Below, one piece after another: positions 15,502 through 24,164 of a DNA stretch of 64,000 nucleotides (positions are counted from its first letter, which is position 1; the number at the start of each line of letters is the position of its first letter). The notes below the pieces were generated by a model, which made no database searches, was not told the origin of the DNA, and saw nothing but the letters and a program-made list of their open reading frames with translations. The stretch spans positions 4,169,001 through 4,233,000 of the forward strand of contig NZ_CP134050.1 in the NCBI RefSeq assembly GCF_031583145.1, written 5' to 3'. The translations under genes were made by a program, and so were the position numbers. Source of the DNA: Brevibacillus brevis. GTDB lineage: Bacteria > Bacillota > Bacilli > Brevibacillales > Brevibacillaceae.

Positions 15502-17853
15502 ATGAAACATGCCATTCTCGAAAACAAACCCATCCTGCTGAGGCCGGAGACGTACAATCGCATTCCGTTCTGGCGAATGGCAGCACGGCAGGATCAGGTG
15601 CGCTGTCCCGTCTGCGGATCGCCTCTGCGCCTGATCGCAGGCATTACGTTTGAGCCGTACTTCGCGCATCCACAGGCATCGGACGGACCGCCTTGCCCGG
15701 TCTCGTCACAGGAGGATGTCCTTTCTCCTGACTGGCTTCAGGCACAGGAAGAAGCAGCCGCTGCCAGCGCCGCTTCCGAGGCTGCTGTAGAGGACAAGCC
15801 TGCCGCAGACGAAGAAGCGGAGATGATCGGCTCTTTTCGCTTGCCGAAAAAGCGGAGCATCGCCAGCAGCGCGACATCTCCTTCCCCTGCTCCCAAACCG
15901 CCTGTTTTTCGCAAGCGCCTGACGCCCAAGAAGACGATCCAGCATCTTGCGGAAAAACAAAGTGAACCGCTGCATCCCGGCCAGCAGCGTGCCGTCCACA
16001 CCACCGACGGGCCTCTTTTGATCCTGGCTGGCGCGGGCAGCGGCAAGACGCGCGTGATGGCGGCCCGCACGGCTCATCTGATCAAAGACATCGGCCTGTC
16101 GCCGAAACAGATCATGGTCGTCACCTTTACGACCAAGGCTGCGGAGGAAATTCGCCAGCGCATTGCCCGGCAGCTCCCGCCCAATCAAGCCCGAGAGCTG
16201 GTCGCCGGCACCTTCCACAGCATTTTTTACCGGATGCTCCTGCACCATCAGCCTGGCCGTTGGGACCAGCAGCGTCTCTTGAAAAAGGAGTGGCAAAAGT
16301 GGCGTCTCCTGCGGGAATCCGGCGTTCTCCTGGGACATGAGGAGCTGGCGGCTTTGAAGGAAAACGAGGCGCTCGACGCTCTCGGCGTGGTCAGCCGTTG
16401 GAAGAACGAATACATCCTCCCCCGCGAAGCTGCGCTGCGGGAAGCGGCAAGCGATGCAGAGAGACAGGCTCTGATGCTGTATCCGCTCTATGAGGAAGCA
16501 AAGAAAAAGCTCGGCTGGTTCGACTTCGACGACATGCTGATCGGCTGCTACGAGATGCTGCGGGAAGACGCGCAGCTGCTCAGCCGCTACCAGGAGAGAA
16601 TCACCCATGTGATGATCGACGAGTTTCAGGACATCAACCGGATCCAGTACGAGACGGTCAAGCTGCTGGCCGCGCCGCAAAACAACCTGTGCGTCATCGG
16701 TGACGACGACCAGTCCATCTACGGGTTCCGCGGCAGCGATCCACGATACATACTGGGCTTTACCAAAGACTTTCCCGACGCCCAGACGATCACGCTGGAG
16801 GTCAATTACCGTTCGCACGCCTCCATCGTCAGCCTCGGTTACTCGCTGATCGGCCACAACCGGGAACGCTGGGCAAAAGAATGCCGCTCCTTTCACATGG
16901 AAGAGGGCGACGCTTACTTGTTCGAGCCGGAAGACGAGGAAGAACAGGCGTCCCGCATCGTCGATGAAATCCTTCATCGAACGGAGCAGGGCGCTACGCT
17001 TGGAGAGTGCGCCATTCTGTACCGCACCAACGAATCGGCGCGCCCGATCGTGGAGCGGCTCAGTGAAGCGGGCATCCCTTTTCACTACACCCAGGAGGAA
17101 GACTCCTTTTACCAGCGGCAGACCGTCCGTTGGGCCCTGCACTACTTACGGCTCGCGCTCAATCCGGACGACACCGACGCGCTGAAGGAAATCTTGCCCA
17201 CTCTCTACATTTCCCACGAGATGTGGAACACGCTTCGCAGCCAGGCGATTCTCGAGGACGTGCCGATTTTGCATGTCCTCCCCCGTCTGACCCAGCTCAA
17301 GCCGTATCAGCGGAAGCATTTGCAGACGGTAGCCGACATCCTCGCCTCCTGCCGCGAATGTTCGCCGGCTCAGGCGCTGGAGCTCGTCTTTGAGGACGGC
17401 AAGCTCCGCGATTACTTGAAAAAACGCGCACGCAGCCGGGAGGACGGAAAAGACCGCTGGAGCGACGAGCTGCAGCAGCTGCTCTCGGCATCCAAGCGCC
17501 ATGCCACCGTCGCCGACTTTTTGCAGTACATCGACCAGATGGCACAGCGCGAAAAGGAGTGGCGCACGCAGCGGCCACTCCCCGATGAAGCGGTACACGT
17601 CCTTAGTATTCACCGGGCAAAAGGCCTCGAGTACGACCACGTCTTTCTGCCCGACCTCGTAGAAGGCGCCCTGCCGCACGAGTATACGCTCGACGAGCTG
17701 CGACGGGGCGGAAATGCCGCTCTCGAGGAAGAACGCAGGCTTCTATACGTCGCCATTACCCGGGCCCGTCACACCTTGTGCATCGGGATTCCCCGCGAGC
17801 GCTTCGGCCGAAAGACCCGGATCTCCCGCTTCGTCGCCGAAATGGGCAGGTAA
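15502..17853 (+). CDS. yjcD: UvrD/Rep-family DNA helicase with CoiA-like N-terminus (YjcD-like)
   Basis: The 783-residue protein has a SF1A helicase core: Walker A GAGSGKT at about 176-182, VMIDEFQDINRIQ, GDDDQSIYGFRGSD, LEVNYRS, VLSIHRAKGLEYDHVFLP and LLYVAITRARHTL. The first 70 residues carry CPVCG (35-39) with a downstream YFAH, resembling the zinc-binding start of CoiA-like competence proteins. A low-complexity Ala/Glu/Pro linker (about 75-150) joins them. B. subtilis yjcD lies near yjcF-H and fabI, as here. Probable role in DNA repair or recombination; not the essential PcrA. Confidence 0.9.
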   Translation: MKHAILENKPILLRPETYNRIPFWRMAARQDQVRCPVCGSPLRLIAGITFEPYFAHPQASDGPPCPVSSQEDVLSPDWLQAQEEAAAASAASEAAVEDKPAADEEAEMIGSFRLPKKRSIASSATSPSPAPKPPVFRKRLTPKKTIQHLAEKQSEPLHPGQQRAVHTTDGPLLILAGAGSGKTRVMAARTAHLIKDIGLSPKQIMVVTFTTKAAEEIRQRIARQLPPNQARELVAGTFHSIFYRMLLHHQPGRWDQQRLLKKEWQKWRLLRESGVLLGHEELAALKENEALDALGVVSRWKNEYILPREAALREAASDAERQALMLYPLYEEAKKKLGWFDFDDMLIGCYEMLREDAQLLSRYQERITHVMIDEFQDINRIQYETVKLLAAPQNNLCVIGDDDQSIYGFRGSDPRYILGFTKDFPDAQTITLEVNYRSHASIVSLGYSLIGHNRERWAKECRSFHMEEGDAYLFEPEDEEEQASRIVDEILHRTEQGATLGECAILYRTNESARPIVERLSEAGIPFHYTQEEDSFYQRQTVRWALHYLRLALNPDDTDALKEILPTLYISHEMWNTLRSQAILEDVPILHVLPRLTQLKPYQRKHLQTVADILASCRECSPAQALELVFEDGKLRDYLKKRARSREDGKDRWSDELQQLLSASKRHATVADFLQYIDQMAQREKEWRTQRPLPDEAVHVLSIHRAKGLEYDHVFLPDLVEGALPHEYTLDELRRGGNAALEEERRLLYVAITRARHTLCIGIPRERFGRKTRISRFVAEMGR

Positions 17854-17917
17854 ATACTGAAAGCCGCCGCCCATGTAGATCAAAAATTCTTCCATATTCG
17901 TAATCAGCGGAAACATA

Positions 17918-17975
17918 AAACAGGCTCCCTTCCTCGCATTTACGTACAGTGTGCGCGGGAGGAGAGCCTGTTATT
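17918..17975. terminator. Bidirectional terminator between yjcD-like gene and fabI
   Basis: ACAGGCTC (17920-17927) pairs with GAGCCTGT (17964-17971), with further pairing inside. The minus strand ends in TGTTTTATG. Confidence 0.8.
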
Positions 17976-17988
17976 CATAAAGGAAGGA

Positions 17989-18762
17989 TCAACCGCCGAT
18001 GATGTTGTAGCCTGCGTCCACATGCAGGATTTCACCCGTGATCCCGCGGGACAGGTGGCTAAACAGGAACAGAGCGGTATCGCCCACTTCGGATTGATCG
18101 ATGGTCCGGCGAAGTGGCGCCTTCTCTTCCATTTCTTTGAGTACCGAGTTGAAGTTGCGGATTCCTTTCGCGGCCAATGTGCGTATCGGGCCGGCCGAAA
18201 TGGCGTTGACGCGGATGTTTTCTTTCCCCAGGTCGTTTGCCAAATAGCGAACGGAGGCATCCAGCGCCGCCTTGGCGACACCCATGACATTGTAGTTGGG
18301 GACAGCGCGCTCGCCGCCCAAGTAGGTCATCGTGACAATGCTGCCGCCCTCTGTCATCAGCGGACGAGCGGCTCTGGCCACGGCCACCAGCGAGTACGCG
18401 CTGATGTCCTGCGCCAATGCGTAGCCTTCACGCGAGGTATTGACGTACTCGCCTTCCAGTTCTTCCGTCTTGGCGAAGGCGATGCAGTGGGCCAGTCCGT
18501 GGATGACACCCACCCGCTCCCTGATGGCAGCGAAAGCCGCCTCGACATCTTCATCCTTGGTGACGTCACAGGCCACCAGCAGCGACTCCTTGCCGAGCTT
18601 GGCGGAAAGCTCCGCGACATTCTCGCGCAGGCGCTCTCCCTGATAGGTAAAAATCAGATTGGCGCCTGCGTCGTGAAGCGATTGGGCGATTCCCCAAGCA
18701 ATGCTGCGGTGGTTCGCCACTCCCATGACTACGATGTTCTTCCCCTGTAACAATGTATTCAT
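17989..18762 (-). CDS. fabI: Enoyl-[acyl-carrier-protein] reductase FabI
   Basis: The 257-residue product carries the FabI hallmarks: GVANHRSIAWGIA nucleotide-binding loop, TYLGGERAVPNYNVMGVAKA with Y147, Y157 and K164, and the ISAGPIRTLAAKGI substrate loop. It reduces trans-2-enoyl-ACP with NADH or NADPH in the last step of fatty-acid elongation. ATG 18762 is chosen because it aligns with the family N-terminus; ATG 18771 has better spacing from AAGGGGG. No FapR-type site was recognised. Confidence 0.97.
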   Translation of the reverse strand: MNTLLQGKNIVVMGVANHRSIAWGIAQSLHDAGANLIFTYQGERLRENVAELSAKLGKESLLVACDVTKDEDVEAAFAAIRERVGVIHGLAHCIAFAKTEELEGEYVNTSREGYALAQDISAYSLVAVARAARPLMTEGGSIVTMTYLGGERAVPNYNVMGVAKAALDASVRYLANDLGKENIRVNAISAGPIRTLAAKGIRNFNSVLKEMEEKAPLRRTIDQSEVGDTALFLFSHLSRGITGEILHVDAGYNIIGG

Positions 18763-18851
18763 AGCGCACATCGGCCCCCTTCCAACATATTCCACATTAT
18801 AACCGATCTTGTCCGCGGTTACGAGAGGATGGGAAAGGGTTTTTGCGACGG

Positions 18852-19007
18852 CTATTCGTTGTCAAAGAAAGAATCTGTCGAACCGTCAGGATCTGCGGGA
18901 TCCCACCACGGCTCTCCCAACGGATTGAGCGATGTCCCCATTTCCGGGAATTCGGATGGCAGCTGAGCGAAATCGTCCGCTCTCCTCCACACTTGCTTTC
19001 GTTCCAT
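18852..19007 (-). CDS. Small acidic hypothetical protein (51 aa)
   Basis: ATG 19007 has AAGGAG 9 nt upstream. The 51 residues start with a basic MERKQVWRR and continue with an acidic, Pro/Trp-containing tail (LGEPWWDPADPDG). No family is recognised. It lies between the ZIP transporter and fabI on the same strand. Confidence 0.6.
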   Translation of the reverse strand: MERKQVWRRADDFAQLPSEFPEMGTSLNPLGEPWWDPADPDGSTDSFFDNE

Positions 19008-19078
19008 GCGACCCGACTCCTTTCACGCGTAAGTCATTTCTGCCAGTCTTTTCTTAGAGTGACATCCGACCATCGCGT

Positions 19079-19801
19079 TTATACATGCGCATGGCTTCCC
19101 GACAAGTACGCCGTCAGCAGCATGTAAGCCAGTATCGCCCCGAAAAAGTACACGCCAAGCTGCGCTCTCCTCGCATGCTGGATATAGGGGACGAGGTGGC
19201 TGGCGGATACGTATAAAAAAATTCCGGTCGTGAGCGCCAGCATCACCGGCGACCAATCAGGGGGAAACATCCGCTCCACCGCACCCATGCTGCACGCCCC
19301 CACGACGGTAGCGATTCCGAGCGAGGTAGCCCCCCAGAAAGCCATTCGCCGGGAACGTGTAGCCGCAAGCAGCAGGGATGCGACCGTCACCCCGTCCGGA
19401 ATCTTGTGCAGCAGCATCGCGAACAAAACCGATACGCCGACTTGCGTGTCCATGCGGAGGCTCGCGGTCAAGGAGACGCCTTCCACGAAAGCGTGCAGCA
19501 AAAACCCGGTCAATACCCCGATGACCCCCGTCGATCCAAGGTCTCCTCCCGATTTGCCCATCGCCTCGATAGCGAACAGGACGGCAAATCCGACCAGGAC
19601 AAACGGCATCATCCGATGGTTTTCCCCCTCCAGCACATGCGGCAAAAGGTCCAGCAGCGTGATGGCCAAGAGCAGGCCCGCCCCCGCGCTGATCATGGCG
19701 AAAAGCGATTCCTCCGACCAGGCGCGCATGCAGAGCATCAGCCCTCCGATACTGCTGGCCGCCGCAGCAGACAGCAAGACAATCCAAAAAACAGACGACA
19801 T
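19079..19801 (-). CDS. ZIP-family divalent metal transporter
   Basis: The 240-residue protein has eight predicted transmembrane helices and the ZIP signature residues: LLPHVLEG in the second helix region, LLHAFVEGVSL (His and Glu of TM4) and MLLHKIPDGVTV (H-x3-D of TM5). It should import Zn2+, Fe2+ or Mn2+ across the plasma membrane. The start at ATG 19801 has a GAGGAGAGG region 9-18 nt upstream. A minus-strand TTGTCA/CATAAT pair lies about 90 nt upstream. No Zur or Fur box was recognised. Confidence 0.88.
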   Translation of the reverse strand: MSSVFWIVLLSAAAASSIGGLMLCMRAWSEESLFAMISAGAGLLLAITLLDLLPHVLEGENHRMMPFVLVGFAVLFAIEAMGKSGGDLGSTGVIGVLTGFLLHAFVEGVSLTASLRMDTQVGVSVLFAMLLHKIPDGVTVASLLLAATRSRRMAFWGATSLGIATVVGACSMGAVERMFPPDWSPVMLALTTGIFLYVSASHLVPYIQHARRAQLGVYFFGAILAYMLLTAYLSGSHAHV

Positions 19802-20036
19802 CGTGCGGTCCTCTCCTCCGCCTAAGTTGGGTAGGGACAACAATCCCTTCCATTGTACGCGCCTGTCCCGTGCATTATGAGAGTTTGCGCTCTTTTGACA
19901 AAAAACGCAAAGCTGTCCGAAACGGACGAATCCCCACTAGTTTTTAGAACCTTTGTCGATTCCCTCTTGCCGGGAAAAAAATGGTGCTATAATGAGTCCA
20001 CCGGGAATATCGAGGGGAAAAAGGGAGTGATTCGGG

Positions 20037-20654
20037 ATGGATGTACAAGTTTGGATGGCTTCAAAAGAGGTAGCTGATCGCCTTGATGTACACGTTCGCA
20101 CACTGCGCAACTGGCTGGACTTGTTCGTGCCGGCACACGAGCGACTGAAAAATCCACAGGGTCACTATTTGATCAGCGAAACAGGCTTCGCCCTATTGAA
20201 GGAAGTAAAGGAACGGAAAGATAATGGGAACAGCTCCCTTCGCGACATTCAGCGGCAGCTCATCGAAGAAGGACGGATCCCGGAAGAAATGCTGCTGGCC
20301 GAGGAACTGACCGCGGCGGAAGAGACCGCCGTCACTGTCTCCGCTCCGGCGAAGCCGCAAACCGGGCTGGGCGAAATCGAGATGAGCGTCCACGAGGCCC
20401 TGCAAAAATTCCAGCATGAACTGACGCAGCTCGGCTCCCTGAACCATATGCAGTCGACGATCTTGCAAAAAATCGCGGACATCGAAGAGCGGCAGGAGTC
20501 CCTGCGCCTGGAGATGCGCCGCGTGACCTTTGAAATGGATCTGATGCAGCAGCGTCTGACGCGGCGCAAAGAACGGTACGCCCGCCACGAGCCACGCTGG
20601 TCGCTAAATCCATTCCGCTGGTTTACCCGGTCCGATCGGGCAGCAGAGCAATAA
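20037..20654 (+). CDS. MerR-type HTH protein with coiled coil (RacA-like architecture)
   Basis: The 205-residue protein starts with a MerR-like HTH (VWMASKEVADRLDVHVRTLRNW to about residue 70), followed by an Ala/Glu-rich linker, a coiled coil (about 112-180) and a basic C-terminal tail rich in Arg. The arrangement resembles the RacA/MerR-like chromosome-binding proteins, but no specific identity can be given. A TATAAT box at 19988-19993 probably starts transcription. Confidence 0.7.
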   Translation: MDVQVWMASKEVADRLDVHVRTLRNWLDLFVPAHERLKNPQGHYLISETGFALLKEVKERKDNGNSSLRDIQRQLIEEGRIPEEMLLAEELTAAEETAVTVSAPAKPQTGLGEIEMSVHEALQKFQHELTQLGSLNHMQSTILQKIADIEERQESLRLEMRRVTFEMDLMQQRLTRRKERYARHEPRWSLNPFRWFTRSDRAAEQ

Positions 20655-20699
20655 CCGGGCGAGATTCCGCCTTCACCGTATGGCGGACAAGCCGCAAAA

Positions 20700-20735
20700 A
20701 CAAAGCTGAGACGACTGCCGTCTCAGCTTTGTTCA
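20700..20735. terminator. Bidirectional terminator
   Basis: A perfect 12-bp stem CAAAGCTGAGAC/GTCTCAGCTTTG with a 7-nt loop separates the MerR-like gene from the TerC-family gene. Confidence 0.9.
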
Positions 20736-21407
20736 TTCCCCCGCATGCTCCCGGCTGTGCCGGCTTCGCTGCCAGTATCCGAGCAGGAGAACCACCGCTA
20801 CGATCCCTGTCTTGAGAATCGTCGTCCCCAGCGCTCCCCACTGCGCGAGCCATTTTGCCACTACCGGTTCGGTGACGATCATGTTGACGGCTGCCCACGC
20901 CAGCACGGCCGATCCCACATACACCAACCACGCAAATCGTTCCATCGCCTTCAGGATCAGCTGGCTGCCGAACACCATCAACGGGACGCTGATGACAAGG
21001 CCCAGCACGATCAGCAGAAGGTTGCCGCGCGCCGCCCCCGCAATCGCCAGCACGTTGTCCAACCCCATCATCACATCCGCCACCACAATCGTTTTGACCG
21101 CTTGTACCAGATCCTCAGTCGATTCGATCCGGTTATCCTCCTCCTCTTCCTTCAGCAGGTTGTAGCTGATCCAGAGCAGAATGAGGCCGCCGATCACATA
21201 CAGGTAAGGGATCTTCAGCAGGTAGACGGCCAGCACGGTCGCGATTACGCGCACGATCACCGCGAGGAAGGTCCCCCAGAGAATCGCCTTTTTTCTCTGC
21301 TGTGGCGCGAGCTTTCGGCAGGCTATGGCAATCACGACGGCATTGTCGCCACTCAGGACGATATTGATGGTAATAATGAGCAACAGAGACGAGAAAAAAA
21401 CGGACAT
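20733..21407 (-). CDS. TerC-family integral membrane protein (YjbE-like)
   Basis: A 224-residue protein with about seven transmembrane helices and the TerC motifs: NIVLSGDNAVVIAIAC in TM1, LLKEEEEDNR in the loop and VVADVMMGLDNVLAIAG. The conserved Asp residues in SGDN and GLDN are thought to bind metal. Relatives (YjbE, MeeF/MeeY) export Mn2+. No yybP-ykoY riboswitch is seen in the short 140-nt leader. Confidence 0.88.
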   Translation of the reverse strand: MSVFFSSLLLIITINIVLSGDNAVVIAIACRKLAPQQRKKAILWGTFLAVIVRVIATVLAVYLLKIPYLYVIGGLILLWISYNLLKEEEEDNRIESTEDLVQAVKTIVVADVMMGLDNVLAIAGAARGNLLLIVLGLVISVPLMVFGSQLILKAMERFAWLVYVGSAVLAWAAVNMIVTEPVVAKWLAQWGALGTTILKTGIVAVVLLLGYWQRSRHSREHAGE

Positions 21408-21549
21408 ATCCAGCGCCTCATCCCTCCGTTCTTTTTGTCATGGAAGTCAAAACCGGGCAAAATCGGGAAACGGATGCACCCGGGTGTTCTGTCCGGGCTT
21501 GTTGTCCGCATGGGAATTCAGTATGATGATAAGGAGGAGGGTTGTCGAA

Positions 21550-22071
21550 ATGTCGAAACAATTCGTTACCGAGGCGATCATGCTGGCTATCTACGGGGAA
21601 CTGATGTCCCCATCGCAACCGGTAGAATATCTGATACCCGCATCGACAATCTATGAATTGGACGAATTTATCCAAAGCCCGGAACCAATCATGCCGAACA
21701 TCGGTGACGATCAATATGTCCGAAAGATCATGCAGGAGATGAGCCAGTTTTTCCACGATCCGTTCAACCGCAAACGGCTGGAGAAAGGCTTGATCGCTCC
21801 GTGGTCCAAAGTCCCGTTTACTTTCCCGAACGGCGTCACCCTGACGATCGTCAAGGTCGAAGACAACGCGATGTGGGGGGAAATTTTTGATCCCGTCGAG
21901 ACACAGCTATTGCTTACGTCCATGCGATTTGAAATCCCGCTGATCACCGACCAGCCGGATTATCAGGATCGGATTTTGGAATACATCGTACCCGTTCAAT
22001 TTTATGATGTGGACGACTTCGAATTCGCCCTGGAGCAAGGGATATCACTGACCGAACTGCGGGAGCCGTAG
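21550..22071 (+). CDS. Conserved hypothetical cytoplasmic protein (173 aa)
   Basis: ATG 21550 has AAGGAGG 12 nt upstream. No domain is recognised. The protein is acidic and mixed alpha/beta with no membrane segment, and has a proline-rich MPNIGDD segment near residue 50. It stands alone, divergent from the TerC-family gene and followed by a terminator. Confidence 0.75.
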   Translation: MSKQFVTEAIMLAIYGELMSPSQPVEYLIPASTIYELDEFIQSPEPIMPNIGDDQYVRKIMQEMSQFFHDPFNRKRLEKGLIAPWSKVPFTFPNGVTLTIVKVEDNAMWGEIFDPVETQLLLTSMRFEIPLITDQPDYQDRILEYIVPVQFYDVDDFEFALEQGISLTELREP

Positions 22072-22104
22072 ACGTCGAAAAATCGGATTGGCCTCGAATG
22101 GCGA

Positions 22105-22147
22105 AAAACAGACTGGCGATGCTGCCCGCATGCCCGTCTGTTTTTTC
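22105..22147 (+). terminator. Terminator after the 173-aa gene
   Basis: AAAACAGAC and GTCTGTTTT arms flank an imperfectly paired loop and end in a T run. Confidence 0.75.
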
Positions 22148-22273
22148 TTTGTATTAGTATGGCCTTTTCTCAGGACATAATCGGCTCCCCCGGGAAAAAT
22201 CATCCCTGCGGTGGTTTGTCCATGGTACAATATGGGTATAGAATGGGAAAGACGTTCGGGGAGGAATACCTGC

Positions 22274-22756
22274 ATGGAACTGACGAAACAAACGCAAGGA
22301 GCGAAGTGGGACACGGAGGGAGCTGCCGCTCAATCCATCCTGTTCAAAATGGGGAACGAATTTTATGGACTGTCCATATCCCTGGTGCGCGAAATCATCA
22401 AGCCGCTCCCGATCACTCGTTTTCCCAAATCCCCGCCGTACGTGGAAGGAGTCGTCGATCTGCGCGGACGGATCTTGCCGATCATCAACCTGCGGAAAAT
22501 GTTTGGCCTCGAGCCTGTCGCGGAAACCGATGATACCCGCTTTGTCGACTTGCAGCTCGAAGGCCTCGACGTCGGCATCATCGTCGAATCGGTATCGGAA
22601 GTGATGAACATTCCGGAGCGCCTGATCGAAGCAGCTCCTCCCATCGTGGCCGGAGTTGAGGGCAAATACTTGCAAGGGATCGCCCGTCTGGACGACAAGC
22701 TGATCATGCTGCTGGACGTAAATGAAATCTTTGGACAGTGGAAAAAGAAATCCTAA
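22274..22756 (+). CDS. cheW: CheW-like chemotaxis adaptor
   Basis: ATG 22274 follows GGGGAGG by 9 nt. The 160 residues form one CheW domain: ILFKMGNEFYGLSISLVREI, PYVEGVVDLRGRILPIINLR and the C-terminal GIARLDDKLIMLLDVNEIF. CheW links chemoreceptors to the CheA kinase at the membrane. It stands alone, away from any flagellar operon in this window, so it may be an accessory CheW. Confidence 0.9.
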   Translation: MELTKQTQGAKWDTEGAAAQSILFKMGNEFYGLSISLVREIIKPLPITRFPKSPPYVEGVVDLRGRILPIINLRKMFGLEPVAETDDTRFVDLQLEGLDVGIIVESVSEVMNIPERLIEAAPPIVAGVEGKYLQGIARLDDKLIMLLDVNEIFGQWKKKS

Positions 22757-22807
22757 AAAAAGCGAAAACCCAGGACCGCAAAATGGCTCTGGGTTTTCGC
22801 TTTTTAC
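22755..22807. terminator. Bidirectional terminator after cheW
   Basis: A 17-bp perfect stem (AAAAAGCGAAAACCCAG and complement) with T runs on both sides; it overlaps the stop of the 99-aa membrane gene. Confidence 0.9.
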
Positions 22808-23103
22808 AGCAGATCGTTCGCCATGAGCAAGTAGACGGCCAGACTGGGCAGCGCCACGCACAGGAGATGGACCATCCAGCGCATTCTGCTTTTGTTGCTG
22901 GACCTCTCTTTGGCATGATTGGCGTAATAGGCAGCCTGCGTGTCGGGAAGCATGGCGGAGAAACTGATCATTGCCGCAAAAAGAACGCAGATACCGAGAA
23001 GGTAAAACGACAGCGTCTCTACGAGCTCCAGATTATTCCGGAGAAGACCGATGATCCACAGGAGACACTGGAGTATGACACCCGTGACCAATGATTTTTT
23101 CAA
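22804..23103 (-). CDS. Small membrane protein (99 aa)
   Basis: TTG 23103 has an AAGGAGGAG box 7 nt upstream. Three hydrophobic helices are visible (about 5-20, 31-51, 76-95), with a basic loop NHAKERSSNKSRMR between the second and third. No family is recognised. A much longer open frame continues upstream through the M23 peptidase gene on the other strand and is not real. Confidence 0.7.
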   Translation of the reverse strand: MKKSLVTGVILQCLLWIIGLLRNNLELVETLSFYLLGICVLFAAMISFSAMLPDTQAAYYANHAKERSSNKSRMRWMVHLLCVALPSLAVYLLMANDLL

Positions 23104-23238
23104 AGGCTCACTCCTCCTTCTGTCAGGAAATCTACAAAATATCCCAACTCTCTGTTTTTCTACTGTTCTGTCAATGGTTTTCGGGGAAACTCCCGCCGCT
23201 TTCATCCGTACTATAACTGCGAATGGAGAGTGAATCAG

Positions 23239-24141
23239 ATGATTAGACAGGACCTGATCAAACGGGCGGCATGGATCCCAAAAGCGTTTCTTGAGGGGAT
23301 ATATACACCTATCTACGAAGCATGCAGCGATTCGTTTCGCGAGCAGCTCAGCCTGGAAGAGTTCAGTACCTTCTCCGCTCAATTTCATCAAGAGGTGAAA
23401 CAATACCAGGAGCTGCCCGCCTCGATCGTGCCGTGGGGCAATGCCGTGCGCTACGTGTGGGTCGACGAGAGCGGAGAAAACGGAATGTCCGCCGCCATCG
23501 ACGCAAACGGCACCATCCTCGGCCTGCGGCTCGCCCACTTGAGCCGTTTCCCGGAAACGGATGATGCACCGACCAAAGGAATCTATCAATTGCCATTCCA
23601 CGGAGAGTGGTTTACGTACTGGGGCGGTGCCAATGAGCTGCTGAACTACCATTACGCCTATCCGAGCCAGCGGTACGCCTTCGACTTTCTCGTCATGCGC
23701 GACGGATACACCTATGCCGGCGATCCGCTGCGCAACGAGAGCTACTTCGCCTTCGGCCAGCCCATTCTGGCACCGGCAGCAGGAAAGGTCCTCAAAGTAT
23801 CCGATGCCGTTTTGGACAATGAGCTGGTCGGCGCTGTCAATGAACGGTACGCTGCCGGCAATTTCGTCGAGATCGATCACGGCAACGGGGAGTACAGTCT
23901 GCTCGCCCATCTTCAGCACGGCTCCGTCACCTTGAAGCCGGGCGATTCGGTCGAGCAGGGACAAGTCGTAGGCCGCTGCGGCAACTCCGGTAATTCAAGC
24001 GAGCCTCACCTGCATTATCAAGTGTCGGATTCCTCCGATCTGTTGCATTCTAAGTCCTTGCCGATCCGGTTTGCCACTGTCCCGCACGTCATTCAGGGCA
24101 TGACCGTACAAGGGCAAAAAAAAGTGGATGACTATGTGTAG
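23239..24141 (+). CDS. M23-family metallopeptidase (LytM-like), no signal peptide
   Basis: The 300-residue protein has a C-terminal peptidase M23 domain: YAFDF replaces the common H-x3-D element, EYSLLAHLQHGSV, the GNSGNSSEPHLHYQV segment with H257 and H259. The N-terminal 110 residues resemble a DUF3887/NTF2-like domain. No signal peptide or transmembrane helix is apparent, which is odd for a peptidoglycan hydrolase. Start ATG 23239 is preferred over GTG 23230 by spacing from GGAGA. Confidence 0.8.
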   Translation: MIRQDLIKRAAWIPKAFLEGIYTPIYEACSDSFREQLSLEEFSTFSAQFHQEVKQYQELPASIVPWGNAVRYVWVDESGENGMSAAIDANGTILGLRLAHLSRFPETDDAPTKGIYQLPFHGEWFTYWGGANELLNYHYAYPSQRYAFDFLVMRDGYTYAGDPLRNESYFAFGQPILAPAAGKVLKVSDAVLDNELVGAVNERYAAGNFVEIDHGNGEYSLLAHLQHGSVTLKPGDSVEQGQVVGRCGNSGNSSEPHLHYQVSDSSDLLHSKSLPIRFATVPHVIQGMTVQGQKKVDDYV

Positions 24142-24164
24142 CCGCATAGCATCCACTTTTCTCT
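24119..24164. terminator. Terminator between M23 gene and the 222-aa gene
   Basis: AAAGTGGATG pairs with CATCCACTTT, extended by CTATG/CATAG, with a T run on the plus side. It overlaps the M23 stop. Confidence 0.8.

Noticed and set aside
15706..17142. 478-codon minus-strand frame
   Set aside because: Antisense of the YjcD-like helicase; the composition (Arg, Leu, Val, His-rich) is typical of shadow frames.
17743..17916. 57-codon minus-strand frame with AGGAAGGGAG before ATG 17916
   Set aside because: The ribosome site is the 3' arm of the fabI terminator hairpin and two thirds of the frame is antisense to the helicase gene end.
21408..21549. Mn2+ riboswitch (yybP-ykoY) before the TerC-family gene
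   Set aside because: Such genes often have one, but the 140-nt intergenic stretch lacks its conserved loops and must also hold the divergent gene's promoter.
22804..23964. 386-codon minus-strand frame
   Set aside because: Only the first 99 codons upstream of its stop form a real gene, with its own TTG and ribosome site; the rest is antisense to the M23 peptidase gene.
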